Counted from the first letter of the stretch, positions 43,455-55,835 are shown. The stretch is 64,000 nt of DNA from Rhineura floridana (GCF_030035675.1 NC_084487.1:34328474-34392473), one strand, 5' to 3'. Translations and numbers: made by a program. The notes: generated by a model from the letters alone, not told the origin.

Positions 43455-43790
43455 TTAAGTCATTTATTTAAAACCTTCTATATCCTGGCCTACATTTCCA
43501 GGGCAGCTGATAATTCATTATGATGACAATTAAAAAAAAAACCCACTCTGTAACATTTACAAACATGATGAGTAAAACAGCAGAACAACCCAAAATGGCA
43601 TCAGCAGCTTAATCAAGTCTGGATAAATAAAAAGGCTTAGGTAAACAAAAAGGCTTTTTGTCTGGAACCTCGCTTGGGAGAGAATTCCACAGATGGGACA
43701 CCACCACCCATGACCCTTTCCCCAGTTTCCATCCACCTCACTTTTGAAGATGGGAGCAGACAGAGAAGGGCCTTCTGATTATCTCAATAA
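43455..43790 (-). mobile_element. L2-like LINE 3' end, decayed
   Basis: TTTATTTAAAACCTTCTATA at the left; GAGAGAATTCCACAGATGGG and CCACCACCCATGACCCTTTC correspond to the coding end; AGAAGGGCCTTC matches the KGPS region. Confidence 0.6.
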
Positions 43791-43794
43791 TCAG

Positions 43795-44950
43795 GCAGAT
43801 GGAGTTATGGCTGCAAACAATAACAACAATCCAGGCCAGGACCCAAAGACCCACATAGCTCATGCAAGGTGCACACACTATTCCATTAGAATTTTGGACA
43901 TTTTCCCTCCTCTGAACTTTGAGCTGATGACCTCCTCTACCCCTCCCGCCCTTCCTTTGCCATATCATAAATGGGTTCTTTCTGAATCACCCCTCATGCA
44001 CTGAACCATTATGGCTATGCATCTAACCAATATGGAAAAGAGGCAAACCTGAATTAGAAGAACCAAGACAGAAAGACACGGATGATGGGGTTTAAGTGTT
44101 GGAGTAAAATATTTGAAAGAAGGGATTAATTGGAATAAAAATGAGAATTCTCTGAAATTATCTAGAGTGGTTTTGAGTTAATTCCAGAGACAAGAGTATT
44201 GTGTTAGACACAGATTACTTAGAATGGGTGTGCGCTACCTTGTTTTTAATCATGTCTAAGATAAACTCCATACTTTTAGGGGAAATCCCAACCACAATTC
44301 CTGTTGGATGATCTACACCAATTACAAACCTATAGCTGATTAAAATACTGTGCTAACCAGCAATGCTAAATTTGTACAAGTTTACCACAGTTCATATATC
44401 AACCACTGACAGCCTGCTTGACCATAGAGTAATTAGAGATGATGTAGCTGTCATGGAATCAAATCTCTTCAGTTAAACATAGAGAGAGAGATGTTCATTT
44501 ATAGCTTAAACCTGGGGCTGGGACAGTACATACTCTCTGATACATCTCAATCAAGCACACTCTTTTCCATTGGCACACCTTTGTGAGTGCTGAGATGAGA
44601 ATTCTGCCAAGTTCTCACATCTGCTATGGCAATATTGACTATCAGCACCTTTTAGCAATGGGTGTGCAAATTGGCCTCTAACATATCTGTTACATATTAG
44701 TAAGTGCTCTAAATTGGCAGCACTCAGTCTTTGGCGCATTCATTCAGCACTCATCTGCTAATTTGCAAAAGGATGATTTAAATATTTTTGGTCCCTCTGT
44801 ATTTAAAAATGTGAGCAGTGCTGATATGGCATGATTGCAGTAGAAATGCAAAGCTACATAGATGGGCCCACACTCAGAGCAAGCCAGTTTCTCTTGAACC
44901 GAAGTGGGAAAGTTGTTTGTGGTATGCTATTTGTACATGTGGAAGGATCA
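43795..44950. other. Unassigned, low repeat content
   Basis: No repeat or gene recognised. Together with 33540-34160 this is a candidate for older unique DNA. Confidence 0.35.
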
Positions 44951-44954
44951 TAGA

Positions 44955-45035
44955 ACACATGCCTTGCATGCAGAGGATCCAAACTTCAATCTCCAGATAG
45001 AGCTAGGAAAGGGTGATCTCTGGGAAAGAGTTTTG
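44955..45035 (+). mobile_element. tRNA-derived SINE fragment
   Basis: CACATGCCTTGCATGCAGAG, CTTCAATCTCCAGATAGAGC and GGTGATCTCTGGGAAAGAG match the 9780 SINE without its first bases. Confidence 0.55.
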
Positions 45036-45194
45036 CAAACATTTTAAGGTGAGCGACAGCTTCATGCTCATGACTATGACGAAAACAAATTATTCAGTAT
45101 AAACCCATTTTTAGTCTTAATGCAAAGGAATGTGAATTTGACTTATTCACTTGACTGCCAGGTGCAAAGGTAGCCTGGGAATAAAACTCTGTAA

Positions 45195-48112
45195 GAACAA
45201 GTACCACTAGCGCAGTGACTAATGATGCAGCTGGGTCAAAGCCGAAAGGAAGCCCAGAGGCTGATGCGCACAGATATGAAAGGAGAGTTGTACAACGTAC
45301 ACAAAAGGAACATGGAATGTGAGAAATATGAACCAGGGAAAGTTAGAACTTGTCAAGCAAGAAATGGAACATTACAATACTTGGGTGAGTGAATTAAAAC
45401 TGACTGGAATGGGACATTTTCTATCAGGCAACTACAAAATATTGTATGCAGGAAATGAGAAATTAAGAAGAAATGGGGTTGCTTTAATAGTGAGAAGTGA
45501 CATCGCAAAAGCAATTAGGAGCTATAATGCAAGGTCTGAGTGAGTTATATCAATGAGATTTAATGGGAAACCTATTAACATGACCATCATCCAAGTCTAT
45601 GCTCCAACGGCAAATGCAGAAGAAGAGAAGATTTTACACAGAAGTACAGGAAGAAATTGATCACACACCAAAACCAGATGCACTGGTAATCATGGGGGAC
45701 TGGAATGCAAAAGCAGAGAACAGAGAAGAACTAAGAATTGTGGGGAAATGGGACTTAGGAGATAGAATGAAGCAGGAGAAAAACTTATTGAATTCTGTGA
45801 AGCCAATCATTTGTTTCTTGCAAACACATTTTTTGAGCAACCAAAAAGACGACTGTACACGTGGACATCACCAAATGATCAATATGGGAATCAAATTGAT
45901 TATATAATTGGTAGCAGAAGATGGAGAAGTTCCATACTTTTTGTGAAAACAAGATCAGGAGCAGACTGTGGTACAGATCATGCACTGGTCATATCGAAAA
46001 TCAGAGTAAAGCTCAAGATGAAGAACAAAGCAATCATAATGACAAAATACAATTTAAATAACATTCCAGAAGAATATAAATAAAAAACAGATTTGAGGCT
46101 TTAAAGTCAGTTGGCAGAGAACCAGAAGAACTATGGACTGAAGTCAGAGACAGTATTAGGGAAGAATACAAAAAGGCAATATCTCTAGCTAAAAAGAGAG
46201 AAAGACCTCAATGGATGACTGAAGGAACTCTTAAAATGGTTAAAGAGAGAAGGAAAGCAAAAGCAAAAGGAGATAGAAACACGGTTAGAACCCTAAAAGC
46301 AACAATACAGTGACTAGTACATAGGGACAAAGAGAACTATTACAATAGTTATTGTACAGAAATAAAAGAGGACAACCAAAAGGGTAGAACAAGAGCCCTA
46401 TTCCAAAAAATTAGAGAAATTAAAGGGAAATTTAAACCAAGAGTAGAGTTGTTGAATAATCAACAGGGGAACACCCTGACTGACCAAGATAAAATAAAAG
46501 GAAGATGGAAGCAGTACACTGAAGATCTCTATAAAAGAAATGCAGGGATGACAGATTTATTCATGGAGGAAATGTATGATGAAGAACCAGACATTTTAGA
46601 ATGTGAGGTGAAAGCTGCTCTTAAAATACTTGGAAGAAACAAATCACCAGGAACAGATGGCATACCAATAGAGTTGCTACAAGCTACTGAGACAGAACCT
46701 GTCCAAATTTTGACAAAAAGTTGTCAAGAAATATGGAAAAGAAAACAATGGCCCACAGACTGGAAGCGTTCAATGTATATCCCAATTCCAAAGAAAGGGG
46801 ATCCCAGGGAATGCAGTAATTATTGAACTATTGTCTTAATATCCCATGCAAGTAATGTAATGCTCAAGATTCTACAACAAAGGCTCTTACCATATATGGA
46901 ACGAGAAATGCCAGATGTCCAAGCTGAATTTAGAAAGGGAAGAGGTACCAGAGATCACGTCGCAAACAAACGTTGGATAATGGAATGGACCAAGGAATTT
47001 CAGAAGGAAATCACCCTGTGCTTCACAGATTACAGCAAAGCCTTTCATTGTGTAGATCACGAAAAACTATGGAATGCTTTAAAAGAAATGGGGGTGCCAC
47101 AGCATCTGATTGTTCTGATGCACAACCTATACTCTGGACAAGAGGCTACTGTAAGGACAGAATATGGAGAAATCGATTGGTTCCCAATCAGAAAGGGTGT
47201 GAGACAGGGGTATATTTTATCACCCTAGTTGTTTATATGCAGAACATATCATAAAGAAAGCGGGATTGGACCAAGATGAAGGAGATGTGAAAATTGGAAG
47301 GAGAAATATCAATAATTTAAGATATGCAGACAATACCATACTACTAGCAGAAACCAATAATGATTTGAAACGAATGCTGATGAAAGTTAAAGAGGAAAGC
47401 ACAAAAGCAGGACTGCAGCTGAATATCAAGAAGACTAAAGTAATGACAACAGAAGATTTATGTAACTTTAAAAGTTGACAATGTGGACATTGAACTTGTC
47501 AAGGATTATCAATACCTTGGCACAGTCATTAATCAAAATGGAGACAATAGTCAAGAAATCAGAAGAAGGCTAGAACTGGGGAGGGCAGCTATGAGAGAAC
47601 TAAAAAAGGTCCTCAAATGCAAAGATGTATCACTGAACACTAAAGTCAGGATCATTCAGACCATGGTAAGCCCGATCTCTATGTATGGATGTGAAAGTTG
47701 GAGAGTGAAAAAAGCAGATAAGAGAAAAATCAACTCATTTGAAATGTGGTGTTGGAGGAGAGCTTTGCGCATATGACAGACAGCCAAAAAGCCAAAAACT
47801 GGGTGTTAGAACAAATTAAACCAGAACTATCACGAAAAATAACGAAACTGAGGTTATCGTACTTGGTACACATAATGAGAAGACCTGATTCACTAGAAAA
47901 GATAATAATGCTGGGAAAAACAGAAGGGAGTAGAAAAAGAGGAATGCCAAACAAGAGATGGATTGATTCCATAAAGGAAGCCACAGACCTGAACTTACAA
48001 GATCTGAACAGGGTGGTTCATGACAGATGCTCTTGGAGGTCACTGATTCATACGGTCACCATAAGTTGCAATCGACTTAAAGGCACATAACAACAACAAC
48101 AAAAGCTGGCAC
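45195..48112 (+). mobile_element. BovB (RTE-clade) LINE, near full length, broken
   Basis: Order as in the family: endonuclease at 45310-46080 (NMNQGKLELVKQEM, MGDWNAKAE, RRLYTWTSPNDQYGNQIDYI, DCGTDHALVI), linker with ILECEVKAALKILGRNKSPG, RT at about 46640-47450 (IPIPKKGDPRECSNY, DVQAEFRKGRGTRDHVANKR, GVRQG, LRYADNT), and C-terminal RRLELGRAAMRELKKVLKCK, MYGCESW, FEMWCWRRALRI, IMRRPDSLEKIIMLG. The 3' end GGTCACCATAAGTTGCAATC then GACTTAAAGG and ACAACAACAACA is the same tail used by the Sauria SINEs. It needs several frame changes and has stops, so it is inactive. The RT box is YADN at 47323-47334 instead of YADD, which loses a catalytic aspartate. Confidence 0.93.
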
Positions 48113-48544
48113 ATGTTGGATCTTGACCTGTGGCAAAGCAGTTATGCTTTCCCTGCCATGCACAGGATTTGGCTTTGTTATGTTTGCAGTAGCAAACACC
48201 TGTAAAGGAATGATTGCACTGTCTTACCAGCAGAAGCCAAATCTTGTGTATGACTTTAAATTTATGAACATGCCTAACACTAAGTTAATTCATTTCTCTA
48301 TCTAACCTAGTTTTGTCTACTCTGAGTGGCAGAGGCTGTCAAAGCTCTTTCTTTCTGTGCTGCATACCTAGAATGCATTTATCAGGAAATGCCAGGGTCT
48401 GGACCGAGAATGTTCTGCATCCATTCTACTACTGAGGTATATTATCCCTCCACACTATCAGTTTATCACAAGCCAGAAGCCAATATGGATTGGCTTTTCC
48501 CCACAATAATCGTGCCCAGATGACTGTTTGTCTGGATCATAAAT

Positions 48545-48690
48545 CAGGGATTAGGAACCTATGCCACCCCCTTCCCGATGTTGTTGGACTCCAGCTCCCA
48601 TCATCCCTGACCATTAGTCATGGTGGCTGGGGATGATGGGAGTTGGAGTCCAAGAACATCAGGGGGGGCAACAGGCTCCCCACTGCTGAT
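48545..48690. mobile_element. hAT-like palindromic MITE
   Basis: TTGTTGGACTCCAGCTCCCA, CTGACCATTAGTCATGGTGG and the return arm GATGATGGGAGTTGGAGTCC. Confidence 0.7.
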
Positions 48691-49149
48691 GTAGAGGAAA
48701 GCTCAAAAGAAGCTATGTGTATTGTTCCTAAAGATGTTTTGTTTGTAAAAAGATGAAAAATATTATCCTGTCATTCTGGCAGGAATGGAATCAAAATGAG
48801 TCCCCTGAGAAATAACAGAAAAGTATCAGCATAGAGTAACTTTTCATCTATTTGATAATTTGATTATATATGTGTTGACCTAGAGCAATAAATGTTGAGA
48901 AATAAATAGTGGCAAGTTAGAAGAAAGGTGCAGAGAATAGATCTCATTCTCATAACAACTGTTCTTTTATTTTTCTACATCAAGATTAGCCTTGGGTGCT
49001 GCGTGAGCGATGTTCCACTCACACAACAGGACTTTCTCTTCCCTTCTCCCTTCATGCCTCCTAAATCTGCTCAAGAGGGGGATGTTCCATTGTACAAATG
49101 GAAGTCTATTGCACATGTAGAATGGCAGAATTAGATACAACCCCATGTG

Positions 49150-49302
49150 AATAAATCAGCTTTCCCCAACCTGGTGCCCTCCAGAGGTTTTGGGCTACAG
49201 GTCCCATCAGCCCCAGCCAGAATGGCCAATAATCAGGGATGATGGGAGTTTGGGACCAACAACATCTGGAGGGCACCAGGTTGAGGGAAGACTGGAATAG
49301 AT
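49150..49302. mobile_element. hAT-like palindromic MITE
   Basis: CAGCTTTCCCCAACCTGGTG, CCCATCAGCCCCAGCCAGAA and the return arm CATCTGGAGGGCACCAGGTT. Confidence 0.72.
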
Positions 49303-49770
49303 CCACGCACTGACTTCCTGAAAGTCACACAAGTATGTGGTGAATCCAGAGCTCAATTCAGTGGGAGGTTTTCCTGCACAAGCCTTGGTCAAAATTAGTG
49401 GAAATGCTTGTGCAGGAGGACTCAATGCAATGGGGTCCAAATGAAACCAGTGGATCTTTTAATAAAGAAACTCAAGATCACATTTGCCACTTAAATCAAA
49501 ATCACCTACTCTGTCATTTTTTCAATTAATCAGTGACCATCTTTTCTGAAAACCTCAGTGTAGGTCCTACCAAGATAGAGAAAGTTAGAGTACCATAATC
49601 CTGGGCTCTTGATCAAGGGATATTCCTGTAAATTATGTGACATTTGCTAAAATTATCCTTTATTCCTAATGTTTAATGCCGAGCCAGCCATGGGAAAAGT
49701 GATAGTGACACACAGAATTTAACTAAGTGCTTTGCTTGACATTGTAGAAATCTGATAGGCGTTTCAAAAA

Positions 49771-49810
<40 letters not shown>

Positions 49811-51305
49811 GCAGTGCTATTCTTGGCCAAAAGCACATGCTCCAATAGTACTCCCAGCATACTAACAAAAGAAACCACAAACTGAGTGACAGAATAAGAT
49901 TTGCGGCCAGATAATTAAATTAAGTATTTGTTTTTCAGTTCTTCCCCAATGACTTTTGGAGGGAGAGATTATGCTTTTTTAAAAATAGAGTTTTGTATTG
50001 TGATTGAAATTGTTCGCTACGTAATATAACTAACTGTAAACCTAGACGCACGTACATGCACACACAGTAATATGCACACATATTACATTGCAATAAACAT
50101 ATTAAAACATTTTCATGCACAATACAAAGCTCATTAAAAAAACATAATCTTTCCCTCCCTTTCCATCACATCGGACAGAAATGAAACAAGGGGGAAGTAT
50201 CAGCATGTCTGGGGAAACTCCAAGATTTGGAGAAGTATGAAAAATCTAAAAACAGTAACACCAAGTGGGATCCCCTAAAAAAAAAAAAAAAAGCCCAGTG
50301 AGAATTGATCATGCATAATGTTGAGTGTGAGTCAGAAAGTAATGTCTTCCCTCCTGCATTGTGCATTGGTGACAACTTTTGTATACGAAAAAAGTCTATG
50401 TTCCTGCCCCTGAGTTGAGATGTTCCTTAGTGTCCTGAGGCTGGGAACTCTGGGCATGGTGGTGACACATAGGTGAGCACCATAATTCTGGAATGCCCCC
50501 CCCATCCTGGAAATTCAGTTGATGTCCATACTAGCGGCATTCAGGTGAAAGCTGTTGGAAGTGGGGCAAGAGCAACTCCTGTTTTGTTCTTTTGTTTATG
50601 TTCCAGAAGGGAGATAGAGTTAGGGTCCTCCAGATGGATAGGCTTGACTACCTTTACCTGTGATGCTGTGACTGACTTCCTTCTGTCGTTAGGGAAGCTT
50701 ATCTGCCCCTCCTCCTTCTGCCCTTCCTCTCTTCTCTTCTTCGACTGTCCGAGAGAGAGGAGACATCTTTATCTCTGCTCGCTCTCTCCTGAGCCATGAG
50801 GGAATCTCCCATGTCTGGGTGTTGCACCTCCAACTTAGTTAGTTAGAACTAGGTATGCCTTTCCTAACTACTATGTATTTCTATAAATAAAATAGCATTT
50901 CTTATTTTACTAAATCTTAAGTCTCAGTGATCTCAATGCAGGGTAAAAGCCTGCTACTTAAGTAAATACACACACTGGCACACAGCATCTCAGACCGTTG
51001 ACAATCTCTGCTAATATCTATACAAATTTACATAACAAAACCCTGACTACTTAGTGAAGGTCTTGGGCCTGTTATTTGATATTCTTGATATGTTTCTTTT
51101 ACTGTATTTCCTCTGGAATATATGCTTTAACCTGAGACTTTGTTGTTTTATTGATTTTGCTCAGCTGCTCACACATAACCTTTCCCAATGCCCATTTGTG
51201 GATGCCCAGGTAAGACATTGTGGCAGGGCCAGTAATGTGATCCTGCTGCCATTTTCTCAATGCATAGGTGTTAAGAATGGAGAAAGCTTGAACAAGGCTC
51301 CAAAA
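49303..51305. other. Unassigned; one weak LTR-like patch
   Basis: A TC microsatellite lies at about 49773-49806 and short A-runs at 50278-50292. The stretch of about 50540-51040 has TATAAATAAAATAGCATTTC and a pyrimidine/GAGA-rich block that recall an LTR, but borders are not resolved. Nothing coding is seen. Confidence 0.3.
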
Positions 51306-51307
51306 CA

Positions 51308-51440
51308 GGTGTGGGGAATGTTGGCCCTTCCAAATGTGGAACTACAACACCCATCAGCCCCTGCAAGCATGGCCAATGATTATGGGAGCTGTAGTCTAGC
51401 AACATCTGGAAAGCCAAAGGTTCCCAACACCTGTTCTGAA
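51308..51440. mobile_element. hAT-like palindromic MITE
   Basis: CAGGTGTGGGGAATGTTGGC and the return arm AAAGGTTCCCAACACCTG are complementary ends; inside are ACACCCATCAGCCCCTGCAA and TATGGGAGCTGTAGTC. Confidence 0.75.
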
Positions 51441-51444
51441 AGGA

Positions 51445-52125
51445 TAGAAACAGGAGTGAAAGGAATCAGCTTTATGGCAATTTTCTTGCCTATTGCATTC
51501 CAGAAGCTTTGCATCTTTGGGCATAACCATCAGATAGGGAGGTAATTGTGCACCAAATCACAGACTCTTCTGTCCTTTCATACATTTGAATTTCTTGGGT
51601 ACTTAATCATAAACTGGCAATATAATTATATTCAGACTTAATTAAATAGTATTCTAGACCAGATATTTGTCCAAATTTTCCCTGATGTTGCATGTATATG
51701 TTGCTTTACTTAGCCATTTTATTTTATGTATTATTTATTTTATGTTTTTATACCCTGTCATTTCTCCATATGGAGTCCAAAACCCCGAAACTATGTTAGA
51801 CACAGATATGCCTGAGATGTCATATTATAGATAATAGAAATTCCTGCTTTTGATTTGCAACAGACTGGAAGGTAAATTGTCCAAACCCATTTCAAGCTTT
51901 CACTGTGACTATTCTATCCAGGACTTCTTATTTTAAAATTGGGATTTCATTTTCTTGGTCATTATGTATAATATCAGTGAAACAGGCCATGTCTAGATCA
52001 TTTAACTGTCTGAAGTATTCCTTTATGAAATACTGATACAACAATCGAAATACTGAACAAACAAATCCAAAAGCAACTAACAGAGATGTAACAGAATTCT
52101 CCATTTACCCCATCCCTTTAGGGTA
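51445..52125. other. Unassigned intergenic
   Basis: AT-rich; a decayed L2-type tail may lie at 51720-51780 (TTATTTATTTTATGTTTTTA). No gene. Confidence 0.35.
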
Positions 52126-52129
52126 ATTA

Positions 52130-52330
52130 TCAGTGGTGTCGTTTGATAATTTTATACCATGGACTGGATTGTCCTACAAGAGCCCCCATCTTTAGATAAT
52201 AATGTGTGTTACTTCACTTACTTCAAAATGTGATAAGCCAGCCCTGTTGTGTTTGGAGGCCTTCCTGCCAAATGAGGCCATGGACTTCTGCCCCAAAGTC
52301 CTGCCCTGATGGCACTATGGGTAATTACTG
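52130..52330. mobile_element. hAT-like element (CAGTGGTGTCG start)
   Basis: TCAGTGGTGTCGTTTGATAA, CATGGACTGGATTGTCCTAC and CCCCAAAGTCCTGCCCTGAT. Relative of 31792-31985. Confidence 0.5.
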
Positions 52331-52572
52331 AATATGTTTTTAATTACATTCTGATTCCTATGCACAAAATGGTGTACATGTCCTCATCCATTTTGATGGC
52401 CCAAGGAAGATGGAGACCAGTAGAGCTGGGGTTCTAGAATAGGCAGGAAGCTAAGACAAGGCAAAGTCAGGACCTTGGACAAGAACCAATGTGCTGGTTC
52501 AGGACCAGCAGTTCTACTGCTGAGACAGAAAAAGACAAGTTGTCTCAGCGTTGTCTTGGAGCAACTGAAAGA

Positions 52573-52698
52573 TGGGATAGAGAACCTGTGACCTCCAAAT
52601 GTTGTTAGACTCCAACTCCCAACAGCCCTAACCAACATGGCCAATTGTCAGGGATGAGAGGAGCTGTAGTTAAGGGCCTCATGTTCCCAATCCCTGTT
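52573..52698. mobile_element. hAT-like palindromic MITE
   Basis: GAGAACCTGTGACCTCCAAA, TAGACTCCAACTCCCAACAG and GAGGAGCTGTAGTTAAGGGC. Confidence 0.65.
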
Positions 52699-52699
52699 T

Positions 52700-53610
52700 T
52701 ATACTCTAGATTAGGCAGTCAAGATGAAAGCCCATCTCCCAAGGGTTGCCCCTGCCCAATTGAAGGGGTGGTGCTTTTTTCTGTAGCTGCTGGCTTCTTT
52801 TAAGCAGTGGAATTTCAAGATGCAGAGACATCTTTGGAGAAGGTTCTTTAGATGTTTCCTAATGCTCCTAAGAGTCTGTGGACCTCTCATAGGAGTCCAG
52901 GGGCAGAGGCCATATAATCAGGGTTCAGGGGATGAGATGTGGGCTCTGGTGCCAGCAGAATCACATGGGGAAAACTGGGAAGAGGATCATCTCCTCCTCA
53001 GGGATACTTTTGGAGGAGGGTTCTGTTTATTAGTATGTCTGTCCCAGGGCCATAACAACACGATCTTGACCCACAGAGAATTTCTTCAAACTCTTTGATG
53101 CTTCCTTCTTCAGTTTATATGCCATATGTTCTAGAATATAACACCAAAACAACTGGTTTGGATATTCCAATTGGATTAAGTGCTAACGGAAACTTCTGTG
53201 AAGTTGCCTGTAGATGGCACCAGTCTCCCCTATTTATCCAGTTGATACTCTTAAAATAATATTGCTGCACCAACTCCAAATGGATTGTTGAGCTTATAAT
53301 AACAAACCAATGACCACACCATGCACAAATGCCATCCAGCCTCATTTGGGTTTATCGTGGGCTTCTATTGTTATGGTTCCAGACTGTTAATACCCTTAAG
53401 CCCCAGGCTCTAACTTGAGCAGGAAGAGTTTATTTTGGGAGGAAGAGTATTTCCCATAGATGAGTGCCTATAATTCCAACAAAAGTCTTTTTTTTAAAAA
53501 GCAGATATACTGTACTGCATTGTTAAGTCTAAAATTAAAAGAATGTCACCCTCATGACTTACAAAAGAAGGCTTTGTAGAATCACTTAGCAGTGAGAAAG
53601 ATTGCAGCAT
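52700..53610. other. Unassigned intergenic
   Basis: No recognisable gene or repeat. Open frames at 52820-53098 and 53115-53345 lack any domain. Confidence 0.35.
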
Positions 53611-53611
53611 C

Positions 53612-53795
53612 ACCCAGGGATCGGATAGTCAGATTGGGGATGGGAGGGATGGGACTCCTGCACCTTTAATGTTTGTGTAGAAGAGAAAATGTCCTGCATG
53701 ACAAGCTACACTTGCTGAAATTTGCTCTTCTACAAAACTATTAAAGGTGCAAGAGCCCTAACCTCTCTTTCATCTGGCCACCCTAATGTCATACA
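53612..53795. mobile_element. Foldback MITE
   Basis: ACTCCTGCACCTTTAATGTT and GTAGAAGAG on the left pair with CTCTTCTAC and TATTAAAGGTGCAAGAGCCC on the right. The right flank carries GGCCACCCTAATG. Confidence 0.65.
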
Positions 53796-54105
53796 AAACT
53801 CCAGCTGCATATGTCATTCTGCTATGCCTGTAAAATTGCTGCCATAGATGCATGGACAAATTAACTATTCGCTTCCCCTCTCCTGCAACAATAGATTGCC
53901 TTGCACAAGTGTTGCCTCTATCCACTGTGGAGTTTCAGTTGTGTCCCACCATCATGGGACATCTCAGTGTTCAAAGTGTGGTGCGATAGCATGGTGGTGG
54001 TGGATGAGATGGAATGCCATCCCACTTATTTTCAGGCTGACATAGTTAAAGTTGGCCTAATCATCTTTCCCACTTTCTCCCACTTTGGAAGTAGGGTGAC
54101 TCTGA

Positions 54106-54300
54106 GAAGGGCCATAGATCAGTGGTAGAGCATCTGTTTTTCATGCTGGAGGTTCCAGATTCAATCCCTGGCATCTCCAGGTAGGACTGGAGAAGACCCC
54201 TGTCTGAAATCCTACAGAGCCACTACCAGTCAGTGCAGACAATACTGAATTAGTTGGACCAATGATCTGACATGGTATATTCCATGTGTCTAACTTTATG
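54106..54300 (+). mobile_element. tRNA-derived SINE
   Basis: GGGCCATAGATCAGTGGTAG (A box), AGAGCATCTG, GATTCAATCCCTGG (B box), ACCCCTGTCTGAAATCCT and ACAATACTGAATTAGTTGGA. Same family as 9780. Confidence 0.8.
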
Positions 54301-54605
54301 GTGGATTGTCCTCTATTGGAAAGGGTGTTGGAGAAGAGTTCACTATTTGAAGAAGTCCTCTATTTTAGAGATGGTCCAATCCAATGTGATTTAAAGATAA
54401 GGAACCATAAGAAGGGACAGCAAGAATCTTCAAGATGCCCACCAACAGTTACCACCGGGACAGCAGACTGAGCAGGCACACATATCACCTGGTCACTGAG
54501 ATGTACTGGGTTTCTATCTATAGTAGTTATTGCTAAATTTACATTTAGTCACACAAATTAGCATATGCAAATAAAATGCAAAATCTGTGAATTTGGGGGG
54601 CACCC
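54292..54605. mobile_element. DNA element A, copy 4 (inverted)
   Basis: GATTGTCCTCTATTGGAAAG, TTAAAGATAAGGAACCATAA and GACAGCAGACTGAGCAGGCA match copy 3 order. It abuts the SINE on its left. Confidence 0.6.
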
Positions 54606-54828
54606 TACCCATCTCACTGTCTTTGCTATCACCCCACTTCCTTTTTTCTCTCACTGGAACATCTTATCCAGAGATGCCCTCTTGAATCTAAGGGTACTTC
54701 CAGACGACCTGTTTATTTAACATTCATTCTGATTTGTTTTCAGGGAGATTAGATGACATTGTATCAAAGCAAGTGTTATCTCACATTTCCCAGTGCATTT
54801 CCCTTACCACAAAAAACGCTGATATTCC

Positions 54829-54908
54829 TGGATTCCTGCATTGAGCAGGGGGTTGAACTCGATGGCCTTGTAGGCCCCTTCCAACTCTACTATTCTATGA
54901 TTCTATAA
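54829..54908 (+). mobile_element. CR1 LINE 3' terminus (ATTCTATG-tailed subfamily)
   Basis: GGATTCCTGCATTGAGCAGG, GGCCTTGTAGGCCCCTTCCA, ACTCTACTATTCTATGATTC then TATAAG. The octamer-type tail is the CR1 hallmark and is a different subfamily from the TTATGTTCT-tailed copies. Confidence 0.88.
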
Positions 54909-55164
54909 GTGGGTTTGTTGTGCAAGACCTCCCAATCGACTGTAATTTTGTAACCTGAATTTGCCAGTATGTGACTGAATCCCATCTGAAAATAGTGACA
55001 ACCTGAAAGTGTCCTAAAGCTATTATCTTCATAAAGCAATGTAAAATTACAGCTTGTATAGCTGAATTCCATGTTTTCTATTCAGGAGCAAGTTCTACTG
55101 TGTTGAGTTGGAGTTACGCCCTATTCAGTGCACACAGGTTTGAAAGCTTGGAGAGTTTTTCCCT

Positions 55165-55525
55165 GTATCAGGGATGAGAAATGTGAGGTTCTCCAAGATG
55201 AGCCAGTGTGGTGTAGTGGTTAGAGTGTTGGACTACAACCTGAGAGACCAGGGTTCAAATCCCCACATAGCCATGAAACTCACTTGGTGACCTTGGGCCA
55301 GTCACTGCATCTCAGCCTCAGAGGAAGGCAATGGTAAACCCCCACTGAATACTGCTTACAATGAAAACCCTATTCATAGGGTCACCATAAGTCTGGATTG
55401 ACTTACAGTCCATTTTCTTTTCTAAGATGTTGTTGGACTACAGATCCCATCATCCCTGACCACTGATCATGCTGGTTAGGGCAGTTGGAAGTTGAAGTCT
55501 AGCCATATACAGATCATAGGTTCCC
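55165..55525. mobile_element. hAT-like palindromic MITE, split by a SINE
   Basis: Left part GTATCAGGGATGAGAAATGT, GAGGTTCTCCAAGATG; right part resumes TGTTGGACTACAGATCCCAT and ends CATAGGTTCCCATTCCTG. The SINE sits between. Confidence 0.75.
55201..55423 (+). mobile_element. Sauria SINE with tRNA head, full length
   Basis: Head AGCCAGTGTGGTGTAGTGGT then TAGAGTGTTGGACTACAACC, B box GGTTCAAATCCCC, then GGGCCAGTCACTGCATCTCA, GGCAATGGTAAACCCCCACT, CATAGGGTCACCATAAGTCT and a degenerate tail. AAGATG at 55195-55200 and 55424-55429 is a 6-bp duplication from the MITE. Confidence 0.9.
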
Positions 55526-55547
55526 ATTCCTGGTCTATTTTATTGGT

Positions 55548-55640
55548 TTATTAACAGTGCAGTTATATAAGTTTCTACTCAGAAGTGAGCCTCATTAAGT
55601 TCAATGGGACTTACCCCCATTTACAATTTCAGTCTAAGAC
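55548..55640. mobile_element. 90-bp MITE, diverged copy
   Basis: TTTCTACTCAGAAGTGAGCC and TTCAATGGGACTTACCCCCA, then AATTTCAGTC. Confidence 0.6.
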
Positions 55641-55689
55641 CCTAGTTTGGATCTAAAGGTTCCATTCATTCTCAGGAGCAACCTCTAAG

Positions 55690-55835
55690 GCAGGGGCAGG
55701 AAACCTATGGCCCTCAAGATGTTGTTCCAACTCCCATCCTCCCTAACCATGCTAGCTGGCCATGCTAGCTGGGGATGATGGGAGCTGGAGACCAATAACA
55801 TCTGGAGGGCACCAGGTTCCCCATCCCTGCTGTAA
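55690..55835. mobile_element. hAT-like palindromic MITE
   Basis: CAGGGGCAGGAAACCTATGG on the left, CAGGTTCCCCATCCCTG on the right, with CTGGGGATGATGGGAGCTGG in the middle. Confidence 0.75.

Noticed and set aside
50540-51040. Solo LTR
   Set aside because: Some LTR-like wording only; no clear borders, no duplication, no partner copy. The same applies to about 22360-22480.
51054-51545. 163-codon plus-strand open frame
   Set aside because: Its second half is a palindromic hAT MITE; no conserved family.
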